36,922 bases of DNA from an uncultured Porphyromonadaceae bacterium (lineage in GTDB: Bacteria > Bacteroidota > Bacteroidia > Bacteroidales > Muribaculaceae). The notes beneath the pieces are model-generated. The model was not told the DNA's origin. It did not search any database and saw only the letters and a list, made by a program, of their open reading frames with translations. Positions 25,674-34,096 of this stretch are shown piece after piece (the stretch's first letter is position 1; each line of letters begins with the position of its first letter). A program made the position numbers and the translations under genes. The stretch spans positions 1-36,922 of the forward strand of contig UQGP01000024.1 of assembly GCA_900540625.1 (NCBI GenBank). The letters are read 5' to 3'.

Positions 25674-28600
25674 TTACTTGATGATGACTTTAACGGCCTT
25701 ATTGCCCTGGCGGCGTACGTAGATGCCGGGGGTCAGGTTGTCTGCATCGACGCGTACACCTTGCAGGTTGAAGTACTCGACTGCCGAGTCGTTGGTATCA
25801 ACGGCAACGTCGTCCACGCCTACCTTGGCAATCTTGATTGCGATGTCGTGGTAAGCTACGTGGCCGCGCGATACCGAGCGCAGACGCAGGGGAGCATCAC
25901 CGAAGGTCTTGGGGGTGATGGTGAGTTGTTTGCCTTCGATGGTGACATCGGCGATGTCTTCGAGCTGAGTGTCATTGGCTGGAACGATGGACAGCGAGAT
26001 TTCGGAGTCGACGTCATCGGCATCGGTGAAGTGGTCGGTCAGGTCAACGGTCTTGGGATCGTTGTAGTTGTCAAGGTCAATCTTATCGATATCGCTGACT
26101 ACTTCGGCGCGGTCGGGGTTGACGGGCATAGCGGGGAACCAGTAGTACGGGGTCAGAGCGTAGCTCTTAAGCTCTTCGCCGGTGGAGCCGTCTACGAAGT
26201 AGTACCAATTGTAGCGATAGTTGGAAGATGCTCCGTGAGTTGTGGCCAGCATCAGGCGGTCGTTGACATCGTCATAGCCGATAGTGCCGTATTGGCTCTG
26301 AGTGCTGCCGTTCATACCTTCGCGTTTACCGAGGGTAAAGAGCGGTTCGGTGGGTACATCGCCGGTCATATCCCAAGCATAGATATTGCCCGAGCCGGAC
26401 CATGAGCCGCCGTCCATCCAGTAGAGAACGTTCTTTTTCTTGGCAGCCAGGAAGTTGGTGTGACGCCACGAGCCCCATTGGCAGGTTACGCTTTGGTTGA
26501 TAGCGACTTCCTTGAGTACATCGGCAGTCTGCGGGTCGATGCAGTAGAGTTTCTTGGTGGCCATGAACCATACGTTGCCATCGGCAGCGAGGACTACGCC
26601 TTGAGCGTTGGATTCTTCGATGGTCTTGACGTAAGTATCAGAGGCAGTGTCGATTACATGGAGACCCTTGCCCTGCTGTACAACGAAGGCATATTTGCCT
26701 GCGGCAATGATGTCGCCCATCTGATTGGCATAGAGGTTGGTGCCGCCACCGATGCCGGCGATGTCGGCAGCATCGAGGACGTATGTGTCACCCTGAGCAC
26801 GGCATACGCGTACGCCGGCGTTGTGTGTCAGGTAGAATTTGTCGGGACCTACGCCGCAGGCAGCGCGGCCGTCACCGCCGATTTCGTCGAAAGCGGCGAT
26901 TTTCTTGAGGGTCTTGGCGTCAGTAATTACGACGCGTCCACCGCCGGCCGAAGTGCCGCGGAGGTCGCCGCCGTCACGGGGCTGCTTGGACATTACGACG
27001 AGGCGGTCGGCATATACGGTAGCAAATTGCGAAGTTGCGCCGAAGGCTTGGAAGGGGTTCTCACGCTCGTAAACTTTGCCGGTGAAGGTGTAGTCATCGC
27101 CCACGAAGTTGATGGAGCCGCTGCAGTGTCCAAACCATTCCTCGTTGAGCCAGAACATACCCTTGGTGTAGTCGATGGGGGTCTCGCGCTCTCGGTCTTC
27201 GACAACGAGCTTGAAGGTGAGTTGTGTGCCGCTGCCGTCGGCTGCGGTATAGGTGATATTGGTTTCGCCGAGCTTGAATGTAGTCAGCTCGTAGAAGTTA
27301 CGTGTGGGTTTGAAAGCCTTGGCTGCATAGATGGTGCACAGGGTGGGGTCTTCGATGGAGATTGTGAAGTCGGTGAGGTCGGCATCGGCCGGCTCGATGA
27401 CGGGGTTGGCGGCAACCATCGAGTTGTAGGGCACGCGCAGAACGCCGTCCACGACGCCATCGAGGGTGATGGAGGTCACGGGCTTGATTGGAGCCACTTT
27501 GGCTACGAGAACGCCGCGCACGGCAGGGTTTTCGCTGCTTTCGACGTAGATGTATGCGTCGCCCTTGGTCCCGGAGGTGACTTTGCCGTTATAAGTGCTA
27601 TAGCTCAAGACGCTGTTGACACCTGCCGTGTATGTCAGGTTTTTGGCGGAGGTATTCTCATCGTTGATTGTGGTTGTCAATGCGTAGGATTTTTTCAGGC
27701 CGATGGCGTACACGCCGTTGGCGTCAGGGGTGAGGTCCGCGATGGAGAGTTCGACGCCGGAAGGATTGGCGAGCGATGCGAAGTCTTTCCAGCCGTCAGC
27801 AGCCGAATATGCTTCGCGACCGCCGGCAGGAACTGTCACCAATGCCGTGGCTTTGATGCCGTCATTGAAGTTTCCGGCAGTGGGTATGGCTGTAGTGGCA
27901 ATGGTAATATACTTTACGTTGCTTGCATTGGTGATGTTTGGAGTCTTTGTGACGCTGCCGCAGAAGAACAGGTCTTCCAAAGCGCTCTTTACCGAAAAGA
28001 CATCGTCGGTGATATCGGTGCCGGATGACTCCGTTACAAGCTGACGACCCAGTACAAGGGTCTTCAGCGGGCAGGTTGTTGAAGACAGGTCTTCCGGACA
28101 CGAGAGGAACATCTTAACGTAGTAGTCGCTAAAGCTGACAATCTTCAGGGGTTCATCGGCGGGTTTGATGGTCAGAGAAGTCAGGGCGCCGCAGTTGTTG
28201 AAGGCATTGTAAGCTATTTTTTTCAGTGTCGAAGGCAGTATGACAGACGTCATTGTCTTGTTGGTGTTCCAGTCGCCGTTCATTGCGCCGAGTGACATTT
28301 CGCCGATTTCTTCGACGCCTTCGGGTATTTCAAGAGTCGTGAACTTGTTGCCGTTGAAAGCCCAGTCGCCGATAGTCTTCAGTTTGCTGCCTGAGAAACT
28401 GACTTCTGCAAGGCTTTTGCAGTCTTGGAATGCTCCGTCGGTGATGGTTACGACTGAGTTGGGAATGGATACCGAAGCGAGTACGCGGCAGTCTTGGAAG
28501 GTGCCGTTGAGTTCGGTTACGACGCATTTCCAACTGAAGCTTACATTGGTAAGGTTGAGGCACGATTGGAATATCGGGCCTGCGACCTTAAGACCTGTAG

Positions 28601-29006
28601 GGAAGGAGATGTTAGTCACGTTTGTACACGAGTTGAACGCATAATCACCAATCTCCGTTACAGATGCCGGGAACGACAGTTCGGTCAATCCCGAGCAGTT
28701 GAAGAAGGCGTTTTCGCCGATGGTCTCGATGCCTTCCTCAATTTCGAGGCCGGTAATCTCGTAGCCATAGGCGAATGCGTTGTCATCGATGCCGATTACT
28801 TTGTAGTCTTTGCCGTCATAGGAGATAGATGCCGGAATTACGATGTCGCCCGAGGGCATTGTCTCTGATGACAGAGGGGCGCGCACTGTGGCTGTGCCGT
28901 CACTCTTGGTCGAGTAGTACAAGCCGCCTACCTCGATGTCGCGGGCATTGGCTGTCAGCGCAATGAAGCAGCCTAAAGCTCCGATGAGTAATGATTTGTA
29001 ATTCAT
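25674..29006 (-). CDS. BspA-type LRR / BtuG-like propeller fusion with T9SS tail
   Basis: 1110 residues. Signal peptide 1-21 (MNYKSLLIGALGCFIALTANA). Residues about 55-345 are BspA-like leucine-rich repeats (IGIDDNAFAYGYEITGLEIE, IGENAFFNCSGLTELSFP, ITDGAFQDCKSLAEVSFS). An Ig-like module lies at about 505-603 (VTSITLDGVVDG...). From 615 a propeller starts with GMFWLNEEWFGHCSGSINFV, the signature shared with btuG and the other propellers here. A further domain covers about 975-1070 and a T9SS tail ends it (YFNLQGVRVDADNLTPGIY). LRRs of this class often mediate binding to host or bacterial proteins. Combining one with a corrinoid-locus propeller suggests a surface scaffold or a binder of B12-carrying protein; this is inference. 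Same direction as its neighbours. Confidence 0.82.
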   Translation of the reverse strand: MNYKSLLIGALGCFIALTANARDIEVGGLYYSTKSDGTATVRAPLSSETMPSGDIVIPASISYDGKDYKVIGIDDNAFAYGYEITGLEIEEGIETIGENAFFNCSGLTELSFPASVTEIGDYAFNSCTNVTNISFPTGLKVAGPIFQSCLNLTNVSFSWKCVVTELNGTFQDCRVLASVSIPNSVVTITDGAFQDCKSLAEVSFSGSKLKTIGDWAFNGNKFTTLEIPEGVEEIGEMSLGAMNGDWNTNKTMTSVILPSTLKKIAYNAFNNCGALTSLTIKPADEPLKIVSFSDYYVKMFLSCPEDLSSTTCPLKTLVLGRQLVTESSGTDITDDVFSVKSALEDLFFCGSVTKTPNITNASNVKYITIATTAIPTAGNFNDGIKATALVTVPAGGREAYSAADGWKDFASLANPSGVELSIADLTPDANGVYAIGLKKSYALTTTINDENTSAKNLTYTAGVNSVLSYSTYNGKVTSGTKGDAYIYVESSENPAVRGVLVAKVAPIKPVTSITLDGVVDGVLRVPYNSMVAANPVIEPADADLTDFTISIEDPTLCTIYAAKAFKPTRNFYELTTFKLGETNITYTAADGSGTQLTFKLVVEDRERETPIDYTKGMFWLNEEWFGHCSGSINFVGDDYTFTGKVYERENPFQAFGATSQFATVYADRLVVMSKQPRDGGDLRGTSAGGGRVVITDAKTLKKIAAFDEIGGDGRAACGVGPDKFYLTHNAGVRVCRAQGDTYVLDAADIAGIGGGTNLYANQMGDIIAAGKYAFVVQQGKGLHVIDTASDTYVKTIEESNAQGVVLAADGNVWFMATKKLYCIDPQTADVLKEVAINQSVTCQWGSWRHTNFLAAKKKNVLYWMDGGSWSGSGNIYAWDMTGDVPTEPLFTLGKREGMNGSTQSQYGTIGYDDVNDRLMLATTHGASSNYRYNWYYFVDGSTGEELKSYALTPYYWFPAMPVNPDRAEVVSDIDKIDLDNYNDPKTVDLTDHFTDADDVDSEISLSIVPANDTQLEDIADVTIEGKQLTITPKTFGDAPLRLRSVSRGHVAYHDIAIKIAKVGVDDVAVDTNDSAVEYFNLQGVRVDADNLTPGIYVRRQGNKAVKVIIK

Positions 29007-29036
29007 AAAGGTTTGAAATTTGTTGATAAATGATCC

Positions 29037-29059
29037 GGGTGTGAATCGACATCACGCCC
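29037..29059 (-). other. Intercistronic hairpin upstream of the LRR-propeller gene
   Basis: GGGTGTGA pairs with TCACGCCC over 8 bp (one T-G pair) around a 7-base loop. It lies in the 97-base gap between two genes of the operon. No T tract follows on the minus strand. Confidence 0.35.
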
Positions 29060-29103
29060 AAAACCGGGGTTCATAAAAGATTATTTAATGTATGTTCGTG
29101 CTG

Positions 29104-30057
29104 TTATAATCGCACCTTGTATGCGATACCCGAAGAAGTACGCACGATGTATATGCCGGCGGGAAGGTTGTCTCGTCGGTCGGCGTAACGGCCCAAGTAT
29201 GCGCCGGAGAGTGTGTATATGGTGGCAGATATATCTTCAGCGGTGCTTATCATAGGCTTTAAGTCCTGTATGGCATTGACGCTGAGATGGTCGTAGTCCA
29301 ATTCGATGTCCCAGTCCACGTCTGTCGAGCCGTAATCATCGTCTTGGAAGTTGTAGTAGGCCCAGCCGTTGACTGCCCCGTCCTGCAGCTCGACAGAAGA
29401 CATTCCCAGACCGGAGTAGCTCATTTCGTCAAGAGTTTTGTCTCCCACCCAGTAGCTCCAGTATCCTTTGTACCATCCGGCACGCCATAGTATGTTTTGG
29501 GGTGCATTGGCATCCAACTGCCAGTGGTCGTAGTCGTAGGCGCTATATCCGTACTCGCGGTGGCTCAGGGGATGTTCGATGATGTGTGTCTTCCTGGCTT
29601 CTTCGATGGCGCGGTTGCATATTTCCTGTGTGGCAGCGCCGGGGGCGCCCGTCTGACCCATACCCGTGTTGGGTGTATAGTAGCCGAAGGAGATGTTGCC
29701 GTCATCGACGGCACCTTCGAAGTCGTAGCGCAGGTAGTTCATCACCGCGTGGTCAAAGCTGAAGCCGGCGCCGGAGAGAGTATAGCCGAAGTTGGTCCAT
29801 TGGATCATTACATCGAAGTCTGTCGAGGCTTTGGCGATGGCTTTTACCATATCAGCCCCGGAGGGCTTTGAACTCGCGGAGCTGTCCCAACGGTAGCCCC
29901 AGACTTGTGCAGACTTCTGCCCGTCGAAAAGCACGACAAGGGCAGCGCGTGCATCGCCTTCGCCGGCCCAATGGGTGATTTTGTCGAAGTCGAGGGTGGT
30001 GGCACCGCACGACAACGCGGCGGAACAGGTTATGGTAAGGAGTAGCTGTTTAACCAT
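29104..30057 (-). CDS. Secreted protein of the B12 locus with T9SS tail
   Basis: 317 residues. Signal peptide MVKQLLLTITCSAALSCGA, with a C that does not sit in a good lipobox. The mature part starts TTLDFDKITHWAGEGDARAALVVLFD and has QVWGYRWDSSASSKPSGADMVKAIAKA, a pattern I recall from poorly described surface or PEP-CTERM-type proteins of Bacteroidetes and Verrucomicrobia. I cannot name the fold. The C-terminus (ATIYTLSGAYLGRYADRRDN, LPAGIYIVRTSSGIAYKVRL) is a T9SS type A sorting domain. It lies between two propeller genes in the riboswitch-led operon, so a role on the cell surface in corrinoid capture is inferred. Start at the ATG at 30057; the frame is open 4 codons further. Confidence 0.72.
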   Translation of the reverse strand: MVKQLLLTITCSAALSCGATTLDFDKITHWAGEGDARAALVVLFDGQKSAQVWGYRWDSSASSKPSGADMVKAIAKASTDFDVMIQWTNFGYTLSGAGFSFDHAVMNYLRYDFEGAVDDGNISFGYYTPNTGMGQTGAPGAATQEICNRAIEEARKTHIIEHPLSHREYGYSAYDYDHWQLDANAPQNILWRAGWYKGYWSYWVGDKTLDEMSYSGLGMSSVELQDGAVNGWAYYNFQDDDYGSTDVDWDIELDYDHLSVNAIQDLKPMISTAEDISATIYTLSGAYLGRYADRRDNLPAGIYIVRTSSGIAYKVRL

Positions 30058-30089
30058 ATATACAGTCAACTATGTGGTGAGTAGATAAT

Positions 30090-30130
30090 CGGGAAGACGA
30101 CCCGGGATGTGTTCGTGGATCGTCTTCCCG
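30090..30130 (-). other. Perfect 11-bp intercistronic stem-loop in the B12 operon
   Basis: CGGGAAGACGA (30090-30100) and TCGTCTTCCCG (30120-30130) are exact reverse complements around 19 bases. It lies 12 bases after the stop of the propeller gene at 30143 and 32 bases before the next start. No T run follows on the minus strand, so it may protect mRNA ends or reduce read-through rather than end the operon. Confidence 0.5.
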
Positions 30131-30142
30131 TGGATTGTTTGA

Positions 30143-31546
30143 TTAGCGAAGGAGGATTTTCTGAGTCTTGGTGCCGCGGCGTTCGATGTATATCCCTGCG
30201 GGGGCGTTCTCGGGGTTGATACGACGGCCTTGCAGGTCGTAGTATTCGGGTGCGGCGGTGTTGTCGTCGGCGGTGATGTCGCTCACAGCCGATGTCGACT
30301 TGTCGTCATTTTCGGTGAAGATGGGCAGCGAGGGGAACCAGTAGCTGTCAATCATCGCGTATTCCTTAATTAACTCGCCGGACGAGCTGTAGCGGCGTGT
30401 CCAGTAGCTGTTGACGCCTGTGTCTTGGTTTACAGCCATATAAATTTCGTCTGTGACAGGGTGGATACGCATCGAAGAGCCGTAGATGTAGCGGTCTTTG
30501 CTGGTGTATGTTCCGCCGGTCTCGATGATGGTCTCGGCTTGGCGCGTAACTGTATTGTAGCGTACAACCTGAGTGGCCATATACCACATAAAGTATCCGG
30601 CATCGCCTTTCCAATAGATATAGTCGTTGTGCATACTTGCGCACATGCAGTCCGGAGTCCATGCGTACCACGTATTGGTGGGCTGGGGCACGGATGCATC
30701 AAGCTCGATGAATTCGGGCGTCAATGTCGCCGGATCGATACGGACGATATACGACATTGTTTCGCCGTAGCTGGACGAAATACTGCCGTTGACGCCGGCC
30801 CAGATGATGCCGTTGCGGTCTTTGATGAGCGATCCGACACCGACATCTTCGCCGAGTTGTTTGAAATCGATGGTCTTTACGATTTGGTCCGTGGCGACAT
30901 CCACGACTTGTACGCCGTAGGTCTGATGAGCAACGAATACATATTTGCCGCTCAGCACCATAGCGCCGCATTGTCCGTGGTAGAGTGCGCCGGAAGGATT
31001 GGTGGCATCTTGGTCGCTATTGCCGTTGGGATTTTCCGTTCCGACAATTTGCTTGGTTATGGTATTGGTGTGGGTGTCGAATACCCATACGCCATTGGTC
31101 GAAGAAATGTAGACCTTGTCTCGGGAGACTCCTACGACACCGCGGCCGTCACAGCGTGCGCCCGAGGGGTCGATGTTGGTCAGTTGGGCTATGCATTTCA
31201 TTGTGGTGTAGTCGCATACGGTGATTCGTGCACCTGTGACGGATGCTCCGGGGTCTTTCTCCTGTTTGGCGATGAGGTACAGGCGTCCGCCCCACGCGAT
31301 GCCGTCTTGTGCGGTACATCCGAGTTCCTTGCCCGGGTTACGGGTTTTGAATACACGGTATTCCCAATAGTTGCCGTCCGGGTCGTCCGGGCGTAAGTAA
31401 TTGATAGTGGAGTTGTTGTGCCCGTACCAGTCTTCGTTGAGGTAGAAGAAGCCTCCGGAGAGATCTTCCTCGGCCGAAGCGGCGGGCGCTGCTGCCATGA
31501 CAAGTGCGATGGTAGCCAATAGATTCTTGTTGTAGAATTTTTTCAT
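30143..31546 (-). CDS. BtuG-like/DUF5074 propeller protein with T9SS tail (copy A)
   Basis: 467 residues. Signal peptide MKKFYNKNLLATIALVMAAAPAASA. The mature start GGFFYLNEDWYGHNNSTINY is the family signature, followed by blades such as YISSTNGVWVFDTHTNTITK and VQVVDVATDQIVKTIDF. The C-terminus EYYDLQGRRINPENAPAGIY...KTQKILLR is a T9SS tail. It is closely similar to the protein at 24245-25651: long identical stretches such as NPGKELGCTAQ and GIAWGGRLYLIAKQEKDPGAS. Unlike btuG it has no lipobox, so it is expected to reach the surface via T9SS. Start: ATG at 31546; a GTG two codons earlier is possible. It follows the lipoprotein gene by 47 bases. Corrinoid binding is inferred. Confidence 0.83.
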   Translation of the reverse strand: MKKFYNKNLLATIALVMAAAPAASAEEDLSGGFFYLNEDWYGHNNSTINYLRPDDPDGNYWEYRVFKTRNPGKELGCTAQDGIAWGGRLYLIAKQEKDPGASVTGARITVCDYTTMKCIAQLTNIDPSGARCDGRGVVGVSRDKVYISSTNGVWVFDTHTNTITKQIVGTENPNGNSDQDATNPSGALYHGQCGAMVLSGKYVFVAHQTYGVQVVDVATDQIVKTIDFKQLGEDVGVGSLIKDRNGIIWAGVNGSISSSYGETMSYIVRIDPATLTPEFIELDASVPQPTNTWYAWTPDCMCASMHNDYIYWKGDAGYFMWYMATQVVRYNTVTRQAETIIETGGTYTSKDRYIYGSSMRIHPVTDEIYMAVNQDTGVNSYWTRRYSSSGELIKEYAMIDSYWFPSLPIFTENDDKSTSAVSDITADDNTAAPEYYDLQGRRINPENAPAGIYIERRGTKTQKILLR

Positions 31547-31593
31547 ATTCACTAATTGGTTGGTGTTTTCTTTCTGTGGTTAGTGCTTGTAAA

Positions 31594-32826
31594 TCAACGC
31601 CGCCGAGCGGCGGTAGGTACCATAGTGGCGATGACGTGGAGGTCGGCGGCACGACTTAACTCGGTGGAAGTCTCGCCAATCCATCCGCAATATTGATTGA
31701 CGGCGGTGTATACGCGTATCCAGTCGGCGCCGGGCAGTTTGACGGGACGTCCTTCGGAGTCTACGGCGTTGGAGATGTCGAAGCTGTTGAGCTCGGGATA
31801 GTCGTTGGGATGATTGTCTACATAGCCCCAGTCGTAGCTGTACAGGATGTAGTAGGAGCCGACACCGCTGCGGTCTATGGCGTTGGGCGCCAGGCAACTG
31901 CCTTGGAATGTCAGCGTCTGCTGCGGCATCCATTTGGGCCAGTACTCGCCGTCGTGGAATATGTTGTGGGCGACGTATCCCGTTGCTCCGGTATTGTCCT
32001 TCCACGGGATGTAGTACAAATTGTCGAGTGCGCCGTCTTCTACCGGCTCGGCGTTGGGGTCGGGCCGGCTGTATGTAATTGTGTAGTTGTGATGTGTCTT
32101 GGACGAATAGTATTCGCTGCCGGCCAGCTCGTACCATGGGTCATCGGCGATGCCGTTGCAATTGGCATCGTAGCACACCATCACAATGCCGGGTTCGGCG
32201 CTGCCGCCGCGGTCTTCGGGATGGGTGGCTTCGTAGAAGCAGTTGCCCCAGATGCGGAAATCGTTGCCGGGGAGATTGACTACGGTATGGTCAAAGGCAA
32301 AGGTCACGTAGCCGCCGTATGCGCCGAGCGAAATCATCACGTCGTTGGTGCCGCTGATGCACTCGCCGGCCTTACGCGCCATATCCTCGGCGGTATCGCC
32401 TTCATCGTAGCGCGGCATATCGTTGACAAATTGTCCCGGGGCGGGGCAGTACTCGGTCACGGTGGCTATGTAGGGACTGAATTCGACTTCTTCGTGAAGT
32501 ACGTCCACGGTCATCGTATGGCTCATGGGAACGGAAGAGTCTTCGATGTCGAAGCGCAGGGTGTAGCGCCCTTCTTCGGCGGTGAGGAATACCAGACGTC
32601 GTTGTCCCTCGATGATGCTGTCGGTGCCGTCGGGGCGCGTGATGGTCCAGCGGTAGTCCTGTCCGGTGAGTGCCGGGTCAAGGTCGAGCTTGGTCATGCG
32701 TGCCACGCGGTAGTAGTCGTCCAGCCCGAGGCTGACGATGGGCGTGTCGCCGCCGTTACAGCCGGTGATTGTCAGGGCCATAGCGGTAGACATTATATAT
32801 AATATGCCTTTGTGTGATCTTCTCAT
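31594..32826 (-). CDS. Surface lipoprotein of the B12 locus, third gene
   Basis: 410 residues. Lipoprotein signal MRRSHKGILYIMSTAMALTITGC, lipid cysteine at 23, followed by NGGDT. Residues about 30-125 resemble a PKD/Ig-like sandwich (YRWTITRPDGTDSI, GRYTLRFDIED). The larger C-terminal domain contains ISLGAYGGYVTFAFDHTVV, MVCYDANCNGIADDPWYELA and VDNHPNDYPELNSFDISNAV. I recall this as a recurrent partner in Bacteroides corrinoid loci annotated only as a cell surface or PKD domain protein. DANCNGIADD looks like a calcium-binding loop. Its start codon overlaps the btuG stop (ATGA at 32826-32823), so the two are coupled. Possible accessory corrinoid binder or BtuB partner, in the manner of BtuH; not shown. 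Confidence 0.8.
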   Translation of the reverse strand: MRRSHKGILYIMSTAMALTITGCNGGDTPIVSLGLDDYYRVARMTKLDLDPALTGQDYRWTITRPDGTDSIIEGQRRLVFLTAEEGRYTLRFDIEDSSVPMSHTMTVDVLHEEVEFSPYIATVTEYCPAPGQFVNDMPRYDEGDTAEDMARKAGECISGTNDVMISLGAYGGYVTFAFDHTVVNLPGNDFRIWGNCFYEATHPEDRGGSAEPGIVMVCYDANCNGIADDPWYELAGSEYYSSKTHHNYTITYSRPDPNAEPVEDGALDNLYYIPWKDNTGATGYVAHNIFHDGEYWPKWMPQQTLTFQGSCLAPNAIDRSGVGSYYILYSYDWGYVDNHPNDYPELNSFDISNAVDSEGRPVKLPGADWIRVYTAVNQYCGWIGETSTELSRAADLHVIATMVPTAARRR

Positions 32827-34004
32827 CAGCGGTTCTCGTAAAAGCAGATATGAGCCGGAATGTCGCCGGTGCGGACGCTCCATTGGCGTTTGCCGTCGGG
32901 GCTGAAACAATAGAGCGTGCCCGAGGATACGTAATTTTTGGCATCGGTGACGTAGATGTCGCCGGTGACGGGGTGGATGGTGATGCCGTAAGGCATTTTG
33001 ATGTTCTGCTCGGTGCCGTCGGTGATGAAGTTGTCGGCCACGCGCTGTCGGTCGCGAACATTGACGATACCGTAAGATATGGTATTGGTGCCGGTGAAAT
33101 TGCTCCATGCGACACCTATGTAGTACATGCTGTCGTCGCGTATGGCCATATCGCTCACGGCGATGTCCAGACACCCGGCCACGCGCATTTCGCCCGAGCC
33201 TTCGTCTCGTTCCAGATAATATAATCGGGGCGGCACACTATTATAGTCGCCGCGCGAGGTCACCCATAGCCGGTTGTATTTGTCTTTGCGTATGCGGTGC
33301 AGGTTGATGGCCACGGGTATCTGACGCACCTGCTTGAAGTCTATCAACTGGATTACGGATACGGTGTTGTCGTAATCGGGCACTCGGTATCCGCCACTAT
33401 TGGCGACGTACATGTAGTCGTCGATAATCTCCATTTCTTCGGGCTGGTATCCGACGATACAGCGTCTGGTGACTTTGAGGCTGGTGGTGTCCACCTCGTA
33501 GACCGCGCCTTTGGGAGCATCGGGATCGATAAGTACCGGGCCTACATAGCTGCTGACGTATGCCTTGCCGCGGTGAAATTTGATGTATCGACAGTTGGGG
33601 ATGTCTATTTTGCCGATGCGGACTGCCGTCTTTGCATCCAGGACTTCGACTTTATGGCTGCAATTTACCACGAGATATAGTTTGCTGCCGTAGATGGCGA
33701 TATCGTTGCCGACATCGCCGAGTTCCTTGATGACATTGGGGTTTCGCTCGGGGTATATGTTGCGGGCATACAGCCCGGTGACGTAGTCCAGATAGTCGAG
33801 GGTGCATTTGTTGCTGCCCATATTGCCTTCGTTGAGCAGATACATCCCGCGTATGCGACCCTCGCTGTCCGGCACAGCCGGCACGGGGTCATACTCTGCC
33901 GGCACCACGAGCTCGTCCTCTCGACAGCTCGTGGTACATAGCATGAGTAGCAGAAAACAAATCATACATCCCGTTAGTCGGAATGACGTATGGGGATGAA
34001 TCAT
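32826..34004 (-). CDS. btuG: BtuG-type surface lipoprotein, corrinoid-binding propeller
   Basis: 392 residues. Signal peptide with cysteine-rich end MLCTTSC (lipid Cys27), then acidic REDEL as in Bacteroidetes surface lipoproteins. The mature part is a seven-bladed YncE-like propeller: GMYLLNEGNMGSNKCTLDYL, VGNDIAIYGSKLYLVVNCSHKVEVLD, YVANSGGYRVPDYDNTVSVI. This matches the BtuG family, which captures vitamin B12 with very high affinity and hands it to BtuB. Place in the operon (directly after btuB, under a cobalamin riboswitch) supports it. Start: ATG at 34004 gives a proper signal peptide. The same frame is open to 34100, where an ATG overlaps the btuB stop (ATGA), so translation may couple from there, but that would add 32 polar residues. 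Confidence 0.88.
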   Translation of the reverse strand: MIHPHTSFRLTGCMICFLLLMLCTTSCREDELVVPAEYDPVPAVPDSEGRIRGMYLLNEGNMGSNKCTLDYLDYVTGLYARNIYPERNPNVIKELGDVGNDIAIYGSKLYLVVNCSHKVEVLDAKTAVRIGKIDIPNCRYIKFHRGKAYVSSYVGPVLIDPDAPKGAVYEVDTTSLKVTRRCIVGYQPEEMEIIDDYMYVANSGGYRVPDYDNTVSVIQLIDFKQVRQIPVAINLHRIRKDKYNRLWVTSRGDYNSVPPRLYYLERDEGSGEMRVAGCLDIAVSDMAIRDDSMYYIGVAWSNFTGTNTISYGIVNVRDRQRVADNFITDGTEQNIKMPYGITIHPVTGDIYVTDAKNYVSSGTLYCFSPDGKRQWSVRTGDIPAHICFYENR

Positions 34005-34096
34005 AGGTCTATATATTATTGTATAGTTATAATCGCGTTCGCGTGCCGCCTCTGCGGCACGTGTCGTCATCGTCTTAGTGCTCATACCCTTGGTCG

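Noticed and set aside
26460..28028. 522-codon plus-strand frame antisense to the LRR-propeller gene
   Set aside because: Reverse-strand shadow rich in V, D and G repeats as expected from the complement of the minus-strand gene; no independent motifs.
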